A stretch of DNA of 64,000 bases, taken from assembly GCF_018100805.1 (NCBI RefSeq), contig NZ_JAGJEA010000008.1, positions 62,001 through 126,000 of the forward strand, written 5' to 3'. The number at the start of each line of letters is the position of its first letter. Position 1 is the first letter of the stretch. Under the pieces are notes generated by a model. That model was not told where the DNA came from. It did not search any database and saw only the letters and a list, made by a program, of their open reading frames with translations. Positions 7,799 to 17,712 of this stretch are shown piece after piece. Origin of the DNA: Aquimarina sp. MMG016 (lineage in GTDB: Bacteria; Bacteroidota; Bacteroidia; Flavobacteriales; Flavobacteriaceae). A program made the position numbers and the translations under genes.

Positions 7799-10700
7799 AT
7801 GAAAAAATACATCATACTTGTTCTTATCTGTATAACCAACATCAGCACAATAATGAGTCAGGAAAACTATGAAAATGAATGGAAAAAAGTTGAATCTTTT
7901 GATCAACAGGGATTACCCAAATCCGCTTTGGAGGTTGTAGAAAATATATACACAAAAGCCCAAAAGAAGAAGGATGCTAATCAAATCATCAAAGCTTTAC
8001 TCTTTAAGGCTAAGTACATTCTTACTCTTGAAGAAAACGCTCAACTCAATATTATAAAAGAATTTAAAAGTGAAATTGAGAATAGTAAATTTCCGGAGCA
8101 AAACATTTTAGAAAGTATACTCGCTAATATGTATTGGCAATATTTTCAGCAGAATCGATGGAAATTTTATAACAGAACCAAAACTACAGAAAAAGTAGAT
8201 GTTGAAGATTTTAGAACTTGGGATCTGGAAACTTTATTTGCTGAGATCCATCAGTATTATCAAAAATCACTTCAGAATGGTGTTCTAGCGCAACAAACTG
8301 ATCTTTCTATATTCGATGAACTTCTTGTAAAAGCAAAGGATTCTAAAAAATATAGACCTACGCTCTACGATTTCTTATCACATAATGCTTTAGATTTCTA
8401 TAAAACTTCAGAAACCAATATTACTCGTCCGGCATATGCTTTCGAAATTAATAATTCTGATTATTTAAAAGAAAGCACCATATTTTCAAGGGTAAAACTT
8501 GAAACTAAAGATTCTCTTTCGCTTCAGTTTCACGCTCTGAAAGTATATCAAAGCTTGATTAATTTTCACTCTAGAGACAAAGAGCCAGACGCACTAACCG
8601 AAGTCAATATCGAAAGATTATTATTTGTTTATGAAAACGCAACATTTTATGATAAACAAAAAGTATTGCTAGAAACTTTACTTTCTGAAAAAGAAAACAT
8701 CAAAACTCGCGAAGCTTGTGCATTATATAGTTATGAAATTGCTAAAGTCTATCAACAACAAGCCTCCGAATACATTCCGAAGGAAAATGAAACACATCGC
8801 TGGAAACTGAAGGATGCTCTGGAAGTATGCGAAGCTACTATCAAGGGCTTTCCGGAATCCAGAGGGGCCAATAATTGTAAAGTACTAAAAGAACAAATTT
8901 TAACCCCTTCAATTTCGATCAAAACAGAGAAATATGTCCCTATACAAACTCCAGGAAGGTTATTAATTACCTACAAAAATCTAGATAAATTATATTTCAA
9001 AGCTTTAAAAATCAATAAAAAACAACTGGTTCGTTTACGAAGGATTTATAACATCAAAGATCAAATAGAATTAATCAATACTTTGGCGATAGAAAAAAAC
9101 TGGGAATCAGAAATCTCTAATGAACAAGATTACCAGACTCATAACACAGAGGTTCTGCTACCAGAACTACCTCAAGGTTCTTATTTAATTGTTGCCGCTC
9201 CACAAAAAAATCTTTCTATTGAAAACATGTTCTCTTATGGAGATCTGCAAATTAGCAATCTAGCTCTTATAGAAAATAAGTCTCCTTCTACATTAAAGTT
9301 TCAGGTAGTAGATCGTAATGATGGAAGTCCAATTGGTAATGCCAAAATTCAACTTAAAACTGAAGACCAGCGAGGATATAGAAACCAATTAAATAAAACC
9401 ATAACTACTAACGAAAAAGGCCTGGCAACTCTAAATATCGATCGATATTATTATAATGTCACCGCAACAGTTACTTATCAAAATGATACGGCATACTTTG
9501 ATAATCTTTATCTAAATCAATCTTATCGTAATAACAATCAAGGTCCGGATGTTAATTACACAAGCTTTCTGTTTACTGACAGAAGCATCTACAGACCCGG
9601 CCAAACAGTATATTTCAAGGGGATTATGATGTATGCTAAAGGAAAAGATGAGTTTAAGGTATACCCTGGTCAATCTGCCTTTGTAACATTGCGCGATGCT
9701 AATGGTCAAGAAATAAAAAGCTTAAACTTTAAAAGTAACGAATATGGTTCATTCAGCGGTGAGTTTATATTACCTAGCTCTGGCTTAACTGGTATATATA
9801 ACATTCAGACGAATAATAATGGGTATGCTTCTATTTCTGTGGAGGAATATAAACGCCCAAAATTCGAAACTAAATTCAACCCAGTTACCGAAACGTATAA
9901 AGTTAATGATACCATAAAACTTACCGGGATTGCCACCGCTTATGCAGGAAGTAACATTACTGATGCTAAAGTAGTGTATCGAGTACATCGAAAAGTTCAG
10001 TACCCGCGTTGGTGTTGGTGGTTTCCTAACTATGGTTCAGAATCTCAGGAAATCACTCATGGAGAAACAAAAACAGATGACAAAGGAGAATATACAATTG
10101 ATTTTGCTGCACTCCCGGATTTAACTGCAGATAAAAAAAATCAACCTATCTTTAGTTATGAAGTCACGGCAGATGTAACTGATATTAATGGGGAAACCAG
10201 AAGTACAACTACCATAGTAAATGTTGGATATCACTCATTAATCGCTAATATTGATATACAGGGCGAACTAGATAAAACATCAAAAGATCACAAGCTCTCG
10301 ATCTCGACTAGAAATTTAAATAATCAACTTGTATCTGTTACAGGAGCAATCAAAGCTTTTAAACTAAAAGCGCCCGAGAAACCAATGCGAATTCGTCCCT
10401 GGAAATCTCCGGATTATAAGGGTTTTAAAGAAGATGAATTTAAAAAATTATTCCCCCACGATGCCTATTCTAATGAAGATAATTACCGTAGTTGGGATAA
10501 AGGCAAAATCGTTTTTGATAAATCCTTTAATACTACAGAAACTAAAAACAATAGTAAAGGAACCCAAGAATTTTCTCTGGGAGTCATCAAAAAGTGGGAG
10601 TCCGGAAAGTATGTTATAGAATTGAATACCAAAGATCGTTTTGGACAAGAAGTAAAAGACGTTCAATACTTTACCGTGTTTGATCAAAATGACAAAGTAA

Positions 10701-13700
10701 TCAGCGATCAACAATTATTGGAGGTAACAATGAATAAAACTACTTATAAAGTAGGCGATGAAGCTATTCTGAAATTTAGTTCAGCTTCAGAAGATATTAC
10801 AATTACAGTTGATATCGAGAAGAATCATAAAATTATTGAAACACAACTAATCAAACTTTCTAACAACAGTAAAACCATTAAAATCCCGGTCAAAAAAGAA
10901 GACTTAGGAGGGTTTTCTGTAGGCTATAGCCTGGTAAACTATAATGGATATCAGGGAGGATCACTACCAATTGCGGTACCTTATGAGCCAACAGAATTAA
11001 GTATAGAGACTAGAACCTTTAGAGATAAGTTACAACCCGGACAACAAGAAACCTGGAGTTTTACCGTCAAAGGACCAAAAGGAGATAAGGTAACAGCCGA
11101 GTTATTAGCAAGTATGTATGATGCATCTTTGGATCAATTTAAAGCACATCAGTGGTATTTTAATCCTATAAACCGCCCTTCTTATTACACTAGTAGTACT
11201 AGACAAGCAGGACAGAGTTTTGGAATCAATAACTTTTCTTTAAACAGTCCTAATCAGCTATACTCTCCTTTTCAGTATCAAGGCTATGACAAGTTAAACT
11301 GGTTTGGATTATATTTTGGACAAGGCAACATTAGAATAAGAGGAGTAGGAGCAGTTTCAAGAATGAAAAAATCTGCAGCAGCACCTATGCCTATGGCATC
11401 CATGGAAATGGCAGCAGATGATGCAGAAATGGAAGGAGTTGCTCTAGCTGGGGCCGTGAAGGAAGAAAGCAAAGCCTATTCTACAAGCAACATTGAAAAT
11501 AAGAGTAATGAAAAAGAAGATCTGAAAGAATCTTCTCTAAAAGGAGTGAAAATCCGCAAAAATCTTCAAGAAACAGCATTCTTCTTCCCTCAACTCACTA
11601 CAGATGCAGAAGGTAATGTAAGTTTTAATTTTACAGCTCCTGAGGCATTGACCAAATGGAAATTACAATTATTGGCGCATACCAAAGAAATGCACGCTAC
11701 CACAACAGCCTTAGAAACTGTAACACAGAAGGAATTGATGATTTTACCGAATCCTCCACGTTTTTTAAGAGAAGGTGATAAAATCGTGTTGAGTTCTAAA
11801 ATTTCTAATTTGGCAGCCAAAGATCTTAGTGGAATTGTAGAATTACAATTGATTGATGCATTAACCAATACATCCATAGACATTGAACTCAAAAACAGCA
11901 ATGCTCGTCAAGATTTCGCAGTAAAAGCTTCTGGAAACACTAATGTTTCCTGGCAATTAGAAATCCCAGACAATGTACAAACCGTTCAATACAAAATCGT
12001 TGCCAAGGCTGGTGATTTCTCAGATGGTGAGCAAAATGTGCTTCCGGTACTATCTAATCGAATGTTGGTTACAGAAACCTTACCCATGTGGATTCGTTCT
12101 AATCAGACCAAGACCTTTACTTTAGACAAATTAAAAGAAAATACATCCAATACCCTAAAACATCATAAGCTCACTTTAGAGATGACTTCTAATCCAGCGT
12201 GGTATGCTGTACAGGCACTACCCTACTTGATGGAATATCCATATGAGTGTTCTGAGCAAACATTCTCCAGATATTATGCAAACTCTTTAGCCAGTCATAT
12301 TGCAAATTCTAACCCTAGAATTCAGGAAGTATTTAATCAGTGGAAAAATACAGATGCTTTATTGAGTAATCTGGAGAAAAATCAGGAACTAAAATCTTTG
12401 ATCATTCAAGAAACTCCCTGGTTACGTGATGCACAAAGTGAAACTGAGCAGAAGAAACGAATTGCATTACTTTTTGATCTTAACAAAATGAATAATGAGC
12501 TGCAATCTGCCTTAAACAAACTCAGACAAATGCAATATGGTTCCGGTGGATTCCCTTGGTTTAAGGGAGGACATGAAAATCGTTTTATCACACAACATAT
12601 CGCAACAGGTTTTGGGCATTTAAGAAAGCTGGGGGTAACTGATTTTGATGATAATACACAAAACATGTTACGAAAAGCGCTTACTTACCTTGATAAAGAA
12701 TTTGTGAAAGAATACAATAAACTTAAGGAGTATTGTAAACGTAATAAAATTGATATCAATAAAGATCATCTGAGTTATACTCAAATGCATTATTTATATA
12801 TGCGTAGCTTTTTTACAGAAACCAAAAGACCTAAAAACACAAACGAAGCTTGGAATTACTACTTAGGTCAGTCTAAAAAATATTGGTTAGAAAAAAGTCT
12901 ATATGCACAGGGAATGTTAGCCTTGATTTTACATCGAAATAATGAATCAGCAACCGCAACCAAGGTAATTAGATCTCTGGATGAAAAAAGCATTACTAGT
13001 GAAGAACTCGGTATGTACTGGAAATCTAATACAGCTAGTTGGTATTGGTATCAAGCACCAATAGAAACACAGTCCTTAATGATAGAAGTATTCTCAGAAA
13101 TTGAGCCTGAACCAAAGCGAACTGAGATTGTAGACAATCTAAAGGTATGGTTATTAAAGAACAAGCAAACTAATCGATGGGAAACTACCAAATCGACCTC
13201 AAATGCCGTGTATGCATTATTGCTCCAAGGCAGTGATTGGTTATCTGTAACGGATATGGTAGACATTGTATTAGGGGATCAAAAAATTGATCCTAGCCAA
13301 ATGGAAGACGTAAAAGTCGAAGCTGGAACAGGATATTTTAAAACTTCTTGGAATAATACTGAAATTAAACCGAATATGGCAACTGCTAAAATCTCTAAAA
13401 AAGGAAAAGGTATTGCCTGGGGCGCAATGTATTGGCAATACTTTGAAGATTTAGATAAAATATCTTCTGCAGAAACACCTCTGAAATTAAAGAAAAAGTT
13501 GTTCTTAAAGAAAAACACAGATAGAGGTGAGGAGATCACTGACATTACTTCAGATACAAAGTTAGAACTTGGGGATTTAGTTCGGGTGCGTATCGAACTG
13601 AGATCCGATAGGGATATGGAGTTTATACACATGAAAGATATGAGAGCTTCTGGCTTAGAACCTATCAATGTATTATCGCAATATAAATGGCAAGATGGTT

Positions 13701-13897
13701 TAGGATATTACGAAAGTACTAAAGACGCTTCAACCAATTTCTTCTTTGACTATTTACCAAAAGGAGTTTACGTATTTGAATACGACTTACGTGTAAACAA
13801 TAAAGGAGATTTCTCTAATGGGATTACAACTATACAAAGTATGTATGCTCCAGAATTTAGTAGTCATTCTAAAGGAGTAAGAGTGAAAGTTGAGTAA
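7799..13897 (+). CDS. Alpha-2-macroglobulin family protein
   Basis: 2032 residues from ATG 7799 (an in-frame TTG two codons earlier is discarded). Signal peptide (residues 1-21), an ~350-residue helical N-terminal extension typical of Bacteroidota members, then MG1-type beta domains with the macroglobulin signature region TDRSIYRPGQTVYFKG (~residue 600), a low-complexity Ala/Met-rich bait-like segment (~1190-1215: AAAPMPMASMEMAADDAEME), the PQLTTDAEGNVSFNFTAPEALTKWKL motif, and the thioester CSEQ (Cys1484, Gln1487) followed by the all-alpha TED domain. These periplasmic proteins trap attacking proteases and usually accompany penicillin-binding protein 1C; no pbpC is adjacent here. A good terminator follows. 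Confidence 0.93.
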   Translation: MKKYIILVLICITNISTIMSQENYENEWKKVESFDQQGLPKSALEVVENIYTKAQKKKDANQIIKALLFKAKYILTLEENAQLNIIKEFKSEIENSKFPEQNILESILANMYWQYFQQNRWKFYNRTKTTEKVDVEDFRTWDLETLFAEIHQYYQKSLQNGVLAQQTDLSIFDELLVKAKDSKKYRPTLYDFLSHNALDFYKTSETNITRPAYAFEINNSDYLKESTIFSRVKLETKDSLSLQFHALKVYQSLINFHSRDKEPDALTEVNIERLLFVYENATFYDKQKVLLETLLSEKENIKTREACALYSYEIAKVYQQQASEYIPKENETHRWKLKDALEVCEATIKGFPESRGANNCKVLKEQILTPSISIKTEKYVPIQTPGRLLITYKNLDKLYFKALKINKKQLVRLRRIYNIKDQIELINTLAIEKNWESEISNEQDYQTHNTEVLLPELPQGSYLIVAAPQKNLSIENMFSYGDLQISNLALIENKSPSTLKFQVVDRNDGSPIGNAKIQLKTEDQRGYRNQLNKTITTNEKGLATLNIDRYYYNVTATVTYQNDTAYFDNLYLNQSYRNNNQGPDVNYTSFLFTDRSIYRPGQTVYFKGIMMYAKGKDEFKVYPGQSAFVTLRDANGQEIKSLNFKSNEYGSFSGEFILPSSGLTGIYNIQTNNNGYASISVEEYKRPKFETKFNPVTETYKVNDTIKLTGIATAYAGSNITDAKVVYRVHRKVQYPRWCWWFPNYGSESQEITHGETKTDDKGEYTIDFAALPDLTADKKNQPIFSYEVTADVTDINGETRSTTTIVNVGYHSLIANIDIQGELDKTSKDHKLSISTRNLNNQLVSVTGAIKAFKLKAPEKPMRIRPWKSPDYKGFKEDEFKKLFPHDAYSNEDNYRSWDKGKIVFDKSFNTTETKNNSKGTQEFSLGVIKKWESGKYVIELNTKDRFGQEVKDVQYFTVFDQNDKVISDQQLLEVTMNKTTYKVGDEAILKFSSASEDITITVDIEKNHKIIETQLIKLSNNSKTIKIPVKKEDLGGFSVGYSLVNYNGYQGGSLPIAVPYEPTELSIETRTFRDKLQPGQQETWSFTVKGPKGDKVTAELLASMYDASLDQFKAHQWYFNPINRPSYYTSSTRQAGQSFGINNFSLNSPNQLYSPFQYQGYDKLNWFGLYFGQGNIRIRGVGAVSRMKKSAAAPMPMASMEMAADDAEMEGVALAGAVKEESKAYSTSNIENKSNEKEDLKESSLKGVKIRKNLQETAFFFPQLTTDAEGNVSFNFTAPEALTKWKLQLLAHTKEMHATTTALETVTQKELMILPNPPRFLREGDKIVLSSKISNLAAKDLSGIVELQLIDALTNTSIDIELKNSNARQDFAVKASGNTNVSWQLEIPDNVQTVQYKIVAKAGDFSDGEQNVLPVLSNRMLVTETLPMWIRSNQTKTFTLDKLKENTSNTLKHHKLTLEMTSNPAWYAVQALPYLMEYPYECSEQTFSRYYANSLASHIANSNPRIQEVFNQWKNTDALLSNLEKNQELKSLIIQETPWLRDAQSETEQKKRIALLFDLNKMNNELQSALNKLRQMQYGSGGFPWFKGGHENRFITQHIATGFGHLRKLGVTDFDDNTQNMLRKALTYLDKEFVKEYNKLKEYCKRNKIDINKDHLSYTQMHYLYMRSFFTETKRPKNTNEAWNYYLGQSKKYWLEKSLYAQGMLALILHRNNESATATKVIRSLDEKSITSEELGMYWKSNTASWYWYQAPIETQSLMIEVFSEIEPEPKRTEIVDNLKVWLLKNKQTNRWETTKSTSNAVYALLLQGSDWLSVTDMVDIVLGDQKIDPSQMEDVKVEAGTGYFKTSWNNTEIKPNMATAKISKKGKGIAWGAMYWQYFEDLDKISSAETPLKLKKKLFLKKNTDRGEEITDITSDTKLELGDLVRVRIELRSDRDMEFIHMKDMRASGLEPINVLSQYKWQDGLGYYESTKDASTNFFFDYLPKGVYVFEYDLRVNNKGDFSNGITTIQSMYAPEFSSHSKGVRVKVE

Positions 13898-13922
13898 ATA
13901 AAATTTCTTTTAATTATTTTAG

Positions 13923-13960
13923 ACCTGGCAAGTTTTTGATACCTGCCAGGTTTTATATTT
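13923..13960 (+). terminator. Rho-independent terminator
   Basis: ACCTGGCA (13923-13930) pairs with TGCCAGGT (13944-13951), followed by TTTTATATTT. Separates the macroglobulin gene from the DUF2459 gene 4 bp further on. Confidence 0.75.
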
Positions 13961-13963
13961 ATA

Positions 13964-14611
13964 ATGAAGTTACTTAAAAAAATATTGAAATATGTCGGGA
14001 TCGTTTTAGTTCTGCCCATATCTTATGTGTTAGTTTCATTGATTCTCACCTATATCCCAGTAAATAATCAAGATACCAAAACTGAAAAAAACAACACTAT
14101 TTACCTAAGCTCAAATGGTGTTCATTTAGAAATTATCATTCCAAAGAAAAACTTAGACACTACTATTCTAAATAAGCTTAAATACATATCTAATGAAGAA
14201 TATTTTTCATTTGGTTGGGGAGATAAAAACTTCTATGTAGAGACACCTACCTGGGCAGATCTTACTTTAGCAACCAGCTTTAGAGCCTTGTTTTTAAATA
14301 GTTCTACATTGATCCATGTTACAAGATACTCTAAAACACGTCAAGACTGGGCAATAATAAAAGTAGATGATGATCAGCTTAAAAAAATAAACGACTTTAT
14401 ATATAAGACCTTCAGTTTGGATACACAAGGTGACATGACACTCTTACCTGGATTAGGATATAATACAAATGACGATTTTTACGAAGCTAATGGTAACTAC
14501 AATTGTCTCAGAACCTGTAATAGCTGGGTGAATACAGCTTTTAAACAAAGTGATATCAAATCCTGTTTATGGACACCATTTGATTTTGGGTTGTTAAATA
14601 TGCATCAATAA
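13964..14611 (+). CDS. TIGR02117 / DUF2459 membrane-anchored protein
   Basis: 215 residues with one N-terminal membrane segment (about 8-30). The periplasmic part has the family pattern SNGVHLEIIIP, FGWGDKNFYVETPTWADL, THVTRYS-like LIHVTRYS and a C-terminal NYNCLRTCNSWVNTA segment, where the Cys and Asn-Ser resemble a papain-like (NlpC-type) active site. Members are conserved in proteobacteria and Bacteroidota (urease-associated in some) with no proven activity. It lies 66 bp after the macroglobulin gene but a terminator intervenes, so cotranscription is doubtful. Confidence 0.82.
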   Translation: MKLLKKILKYVGIVLVLPISYVLVSLILTYIPVNNQDTKTEKNNTIYLSSNGVHLEIIIPKKNLDTTILNKLKYISNEEYFSFGWGDKNFYVETPTWADLTLATSFRALFLNSSTLIHVTRYSKTRQDWAIIKVDDDQLKKINDFIYKTFSLDTQGDMTLLPGLGYNTNDDFYEANGNYNCLRTCNSWVNTAFKQSDIKSCLWTPFDFGLLNMHQ

Positions 14612-14612
14612 A

Positions 14613-14642
14613 AAACGAGAGCCTTAGCATGGACTCTCGTTT
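14613..14642. terminator. Bidirectional terminator hairpin
   Basis: AAACGAGAG (14613-14621) pairs with CTCTCGTTT (14634-14642) between two convergent genes. On the minus strand the stem is followed by a T run, so it serves mainly the fasciclin gene; it may also stop plus-strand transcription. Confidence 0.7.
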
Positions 14643-14684
14643 ACAAAACACATTTTCATTATGACGTGACGACTATGTTTAGAA

Positions 14685-15281
14685 TTACTTCTTTGGCATC
14701 ATCACACCATCAATGGTATGCATCAGTCCATTAGAAGCTTTTATATCTGTAGTAATTAATCTACCTTTATTACCGTTTTCATCAATTAGATATACAGTTC
14801 CACTTTTTCTGCTGGCAATTAATCTTTTTCCTCCCAGGGTTTTTAGTTTTACACTACCTCCATAATCATTAATTGCTTTAATGATATCGGCCTCATTAAT
14901 TTCATTAGGAATAATATGGTAATTCAAAATATTGGTGAGTTTTTCTTTATTCTCAGGCAACAACAATTTATCTATTGTTTCTTCAGAAAAGTCTTCAAAC
15001 GCTTGATTGATCGGAGCAAATATAGTGTAAGTACCTTTTTCACTAAGAATCTGTTTTAAATCAGTAGCACTAAGCGTAGAAGCTAATGTAGAAAATCCTT
15101 CATCTCCTAAAGTAAGCTCCGAAATAGGAACCAAAACTTCTTCTTTTGGTGTTTCTAAATTTTGGGCAATAAGCTTTTCATTTTGAGGAGTTTTTACTTT
15201 TTTAGGCTGGGTACAAGATGTAAAAAAGATTAATCCAGATAAAGTCAAAAGATTGATTAATGGTCTAATTTTCATTTTCAA
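14685..15281 (-). CDS. Fasciclin (FAS1) domain lipoprotein
   Basis: 198 residues. Signal peptide with lipobox FFTSC (Cys23), a ~35-residue Lys/Pro/Glu linker, and one FAS1 domain (about 60-196): FSTLASTLSATDLKQIL, TYTIFAPINQAF, YHIIPNEI and the closing NGLMHTIDGVMMP. FAS1 domains mediate adhesion or ligand binding on the outside of the cell. Monocistronic on the minus strand with a hairpin terminator (14613-14642) downstream. Length and layout are normal for the bacterial family. Confidence 0.92.
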   Translation of the reverse strand: MKMKIRPLINLLTLSGLIFFTSCTQPKKVKTPQNEKLIAQNLETPKEEVLVPISELTLGDEGFSTLASTLSATDLKQILSEKGTYTIFAPINQAFEDFSEETIDKLLLPENKEKLTNILNYHIIPNEINEADIIKAINDYGGSVKLKTLGGKRLIASRKSGTVYLIDENGNKGRLITTDIKASNGLMHTIDGVMMPKK

Positions 15282-15596
15282 AATTGTTTTTAGTAGTTAT
15301 GACTACTCCTTATAATTTAAAAGAGTTGATGGTTTACGTGTTAAATATATTTTAATTAAAATGATTGAATACTACTCAATGAGTATCCGTAGGGTTTTAA
15401 TTATTAAACGTTTTTTTCTGGTTTATTTTTGGTTTCCATGAACAACGCTACCAATCCATTTTTCCTTGGTAAGTTTTGGTTAAATAATTCTTAACAAAAT
15501 CTTAAAATTAAACTCTTGTTATACAATGAATTATAACAAACCATATAATCATTAATTTACTATCTTAGATACATTCCAAGGTTTAAAAATACCCAT
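15282..15596. other. Divergent intergenic region, no gene seen
   Basis: 315 AT-rich bases between the fasciclin gene and the SnoaL-like gene. It must hold both promoters; TATCTTAG near 15563 resembles a -7 box for the rightward gene but lacks a convincing -33 TTG. No hairpin, repeat or small gene that I can support. Confidence 0.4.
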
Positions 15597-15977
15597 ATGC
15601 CATTAGAAGAAACAGTAGAACGTTTTATTGCTCGTGTAGAAGAAAATAAACATGACAGTGCCATTGAAGAATTTTATACCATTGATGCTACAATGCAGGA
15701 AAACCAACTAGAACCAAGAGCTGGACGGGATGTACTGGTTGCAAATGAACGTGAAGTTCTTTCAAAAGTTAAAACATTACATTCTAAATGTATAAGACCA
15801 GTTTTTATTCATGGAGATTATGTAGTCATTAGATGGTCGTTTCAATTTGATTGGCTAAATGGAACTACTACTAAAATTGAAGAAATTACCCACCAACGAT
15901 GGAAAGGTGAACAGATTGCTGAAGAACATTTTTTCTATGACTCCTCCCAACTAAAACCAAAAAAATTCACTAAATAA
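15597..15977 (+). CDS. SnoaL-like / NTF2-fold protein
   Basis: 126 residues starting with ATG 15597. A cone-shaped NTF2 fold is indicated by the N-terminal helix (VERFIARVEENKHDSAIEEFYTIDATMQEN), central GRDVLVANEREVL helix and the terminal beta strands (IHGDYVVIRWSFQFD, KIEEITHQRWKGEQIAEEHFFYD). Such proteins are isomerases, hydratases or ligand carriers; none can be chosen here. It precedes the paraoxonase-like gene by 15 bp and probably shares its transcript. Confidence 0.8.
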   Translation: MPLEETVERFIARVEENKHDSAIEEFYTIDATMQENQLEPRAGRDVLVANEREVLSKVKTLHSKCIRPVFIHGDYVVIRWSFQFDWLNGTTTKIEEITHQRWKGEQIAEEHFFYDSSQLKPKKFTK

Positions 15978-15992
15978 CAATACCAAAAAACT

Positions 15993-17039
15993 ATGCGACT
16001 TATAAAAAGAATCGCCTTACTATTATTAATTATAATTATTGCTTATGCTTCTCATACACTCATCTCTACAGGATTTTTCAGATCAGTAAAAAATGAATTT
16101 AATGGAGAAGTCATAAAAAAAATACCTATTCCTGGAGCAGAAGACATTACTGTAAATCCATCAGAAGGTTTTGCTATAATATCTTCCACAAACAGAGAAA
16201 TATATCCTCCCGTAAAGGAAGAAAAAGGTGGTTTATATTTTATGGATCTAAAAGACAACGATTTCACCCTCACTCATCTTACTACTGGGTTTAATAAACC
16301 TTTTGCTCCACACGGAATATCGATGATTAAAAAAGATAGCGTATATAAAATAATGGCAGTTAACCATACTGACCAAGGGCATTCTTTAGAAGTTTTCACG
16401 TTAGAGGATGAGAATTTAACGTATAAAAAAACATTGACAGATCCAGCTCTCAAAAGCCCTAATGACGTGGTAATGATCGATAAAAATCGGTTTTACTTTA
16501 CTAATGATCATGGTTATACCGAAGGTATTGGCAAATTTCTGGAAGAATATTTAGGACTTTCTGTGGCTAACGTTATGTATTATGATGGTAAAAACTATAC
16601 AGAAGTAGCAAGTGGTATAGCATATGCAAATGGAATTAATTTTGATCCAAAGCGTAATCTAATTTATGTGGCTTCACCCAGAGGTTTTTTGATCAAAGTA
16701 TATTCCAGAAACGAGGACGGCTCATTAGATTTTATTGAAGACATTCCTTGTGGTACAGGTGTAGACAATATAGAAATCGATTCTGATGGGAATTTATGGA
16801 CAGCAGGTCATCCTAATCTATTAAGGTTTAAAGCCTATGCAAAAGGAAAAAAAGATACCGCTCCTTCAGAGGTTATTAAAATAAGTTATCGCGGTAAAAA
16901 TGATTATTCGGTTGATCAAATTTATGTAGAGGATGGCACTACCATGTCAGGATCCTCAGTGGCAACTCCATTCGGCAATCTAGTATTGACCGGTAATGTT
17001 ATGGATGATGAATTTTTAGTTTTAAAGCTACAGGAATAA
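15993..17039 (+). CDS. Paraoxonase-like lactonase / arylesterase
   Basis: 348 residues with an N-terminal membrane anchor (8-19). The six-bladed propeller ligands of serum paraoxonase are all present in order: Glu50-Asp51 (AEDI), His107 (PHGI, the catalytic-dyad His), Asn157-Asp158 (SPNDV), Asn213 (ANGIN), Asp258-Asn259 (VDNI) and His273 (GHPN). In PON enzymes the Asn/Asp/Glu residues bind two calcium ions and the enzyme opens lactones, including acyl-homoserine lactones. The product should face the periplasm. It follows a SnoaL-like gene and precedes a Crp-type regulator by 19 bp. Substrate is not predictable from sequence. Confidence 0.85.
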   Translation: MRLIKRIALLLLIIIIAYASHTLISTGFFRSVKNEFNGEVIKKIPIPGAEDITVNPSEGFAIISSTNREIYPPVKEEKGGLYFMDLKDNDFTLTHLTTGFNKPFAPHGISMIKKDSVYKIMAVNHTDQGHSLEVFTLEDENLTYKKTLTDPALKSPNDVVMIDKNRFYFTNDHGYTEGIGKFLEEYLGLSVANVMYYDGKNYTEVASGIAYANGINFDPKRNLIYVASPRGFLIKVYSRNEDGSLDFIEDIPCGTGVDNIEIDSDGNLWTAGHPNLLRFKAYAKGKKDTAPSEVIKISYRGKNDYSVDQIYVEDGTTMSGSSVATPFGNLVLTGNVMDDEFLVLKLQE

Positions 17040-17058
17040 TCATTTTGTTACTTAATTT

Positions 17059-17637
17059 ATGATAACGGATCAACTTAAAAATCATATACTCAGTTTCGCC
17101 GCTCCGACAGAAAAAGAAATCAATGATTTCCTTAATAATTTTGAATTTCTTGCTATAAAAAACAAAGAGTTTCTTCTTAAAGAAGGACAATATTGTAAAC
17201 ATCAATATTTTATTCTAAAAGGATGTTTCAGATGTTTTTTTATAAATCATAAAGGAGCCGAAAAGGTCGTTAATTTTGGTATCGAAAACTGGTGGCTATC
17301 TGATTTTGAAAGCCTTATTAATCAAACCCCATCTCTACTTAATATTCAGGCTGCAGAAAACTCTAAAGTTCTAAAAATTAGTAAAGAAAAGTTAGATGCC
17401 TTTTTGGAGGACTCCTTAGAATTAAATCGCTATTTCAGAATAATTCTGGAAAAAGTTAGGGTTGCCGATCAACGAAGAATTCAATTCATGTATAATTTAT
17501 CAGGAGAAGAGCTTTACAACACATTTAGAGAATACAACCCAAGCTTTGTACAACGAGTACCACAATATATGTTGGCATCTTACCTTGGTTTCACACCAGA
17601 GTTTTTAAGTAAAATAAGAGCAAAAAAGAAACCTTAA
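17059..17637 (+). CDS. Crp/Fnr family transcription regulator
   Basis: 192 residues. Cyclic-nucleotide-binding-like beta roll (KNKEFLLKEGQYCKHQYFILKGCFRCFF, residues ~33-65) followed by the long dimerisation helix and a C-terminal helix-turn-helix (VPQYMLASYLGFTPEFLSKIRAKK). The phosphate-binding RE-S/A signature of true cAMP binders is not evident, as in many Bacteroidota members. It likely controls the adjoining AhpD-like and DoxX genes (75 bp downstream), a common three-gene arrangement in this family. Confidence 0.88.
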   Translation: MITDQLKNHILSFAAPTEKEINDFLNNFEFLAIKNKEFLLKEGQYCKHQYFILKGCFRCFFINHKGAEKVVNFGIENWWLSDFESLINQTPSLLNIQAAENSKVLKISKEKLDAFLEDSLELNRYFRIILEKVRVADQRRIQFMYNLSGEELYNTFREYNPSFVQRVPQYMLASYLGFTPEFLSKIRAKKKP

Positions 17638-17712
17638 TTCACTTCTTAATCTAGATTAATTTTTTCTTCATTTTATCTATAGATTTTTGTTTTGAACAAT
17701 TAAAACATAGAT

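Noticed and set aside
13279..13668. 129-codon minus-strand frame inside the alpha-2-macroglobulin gene
   Set aside because: Shadow of the long forward gene whose domain content continues uninterrupted.
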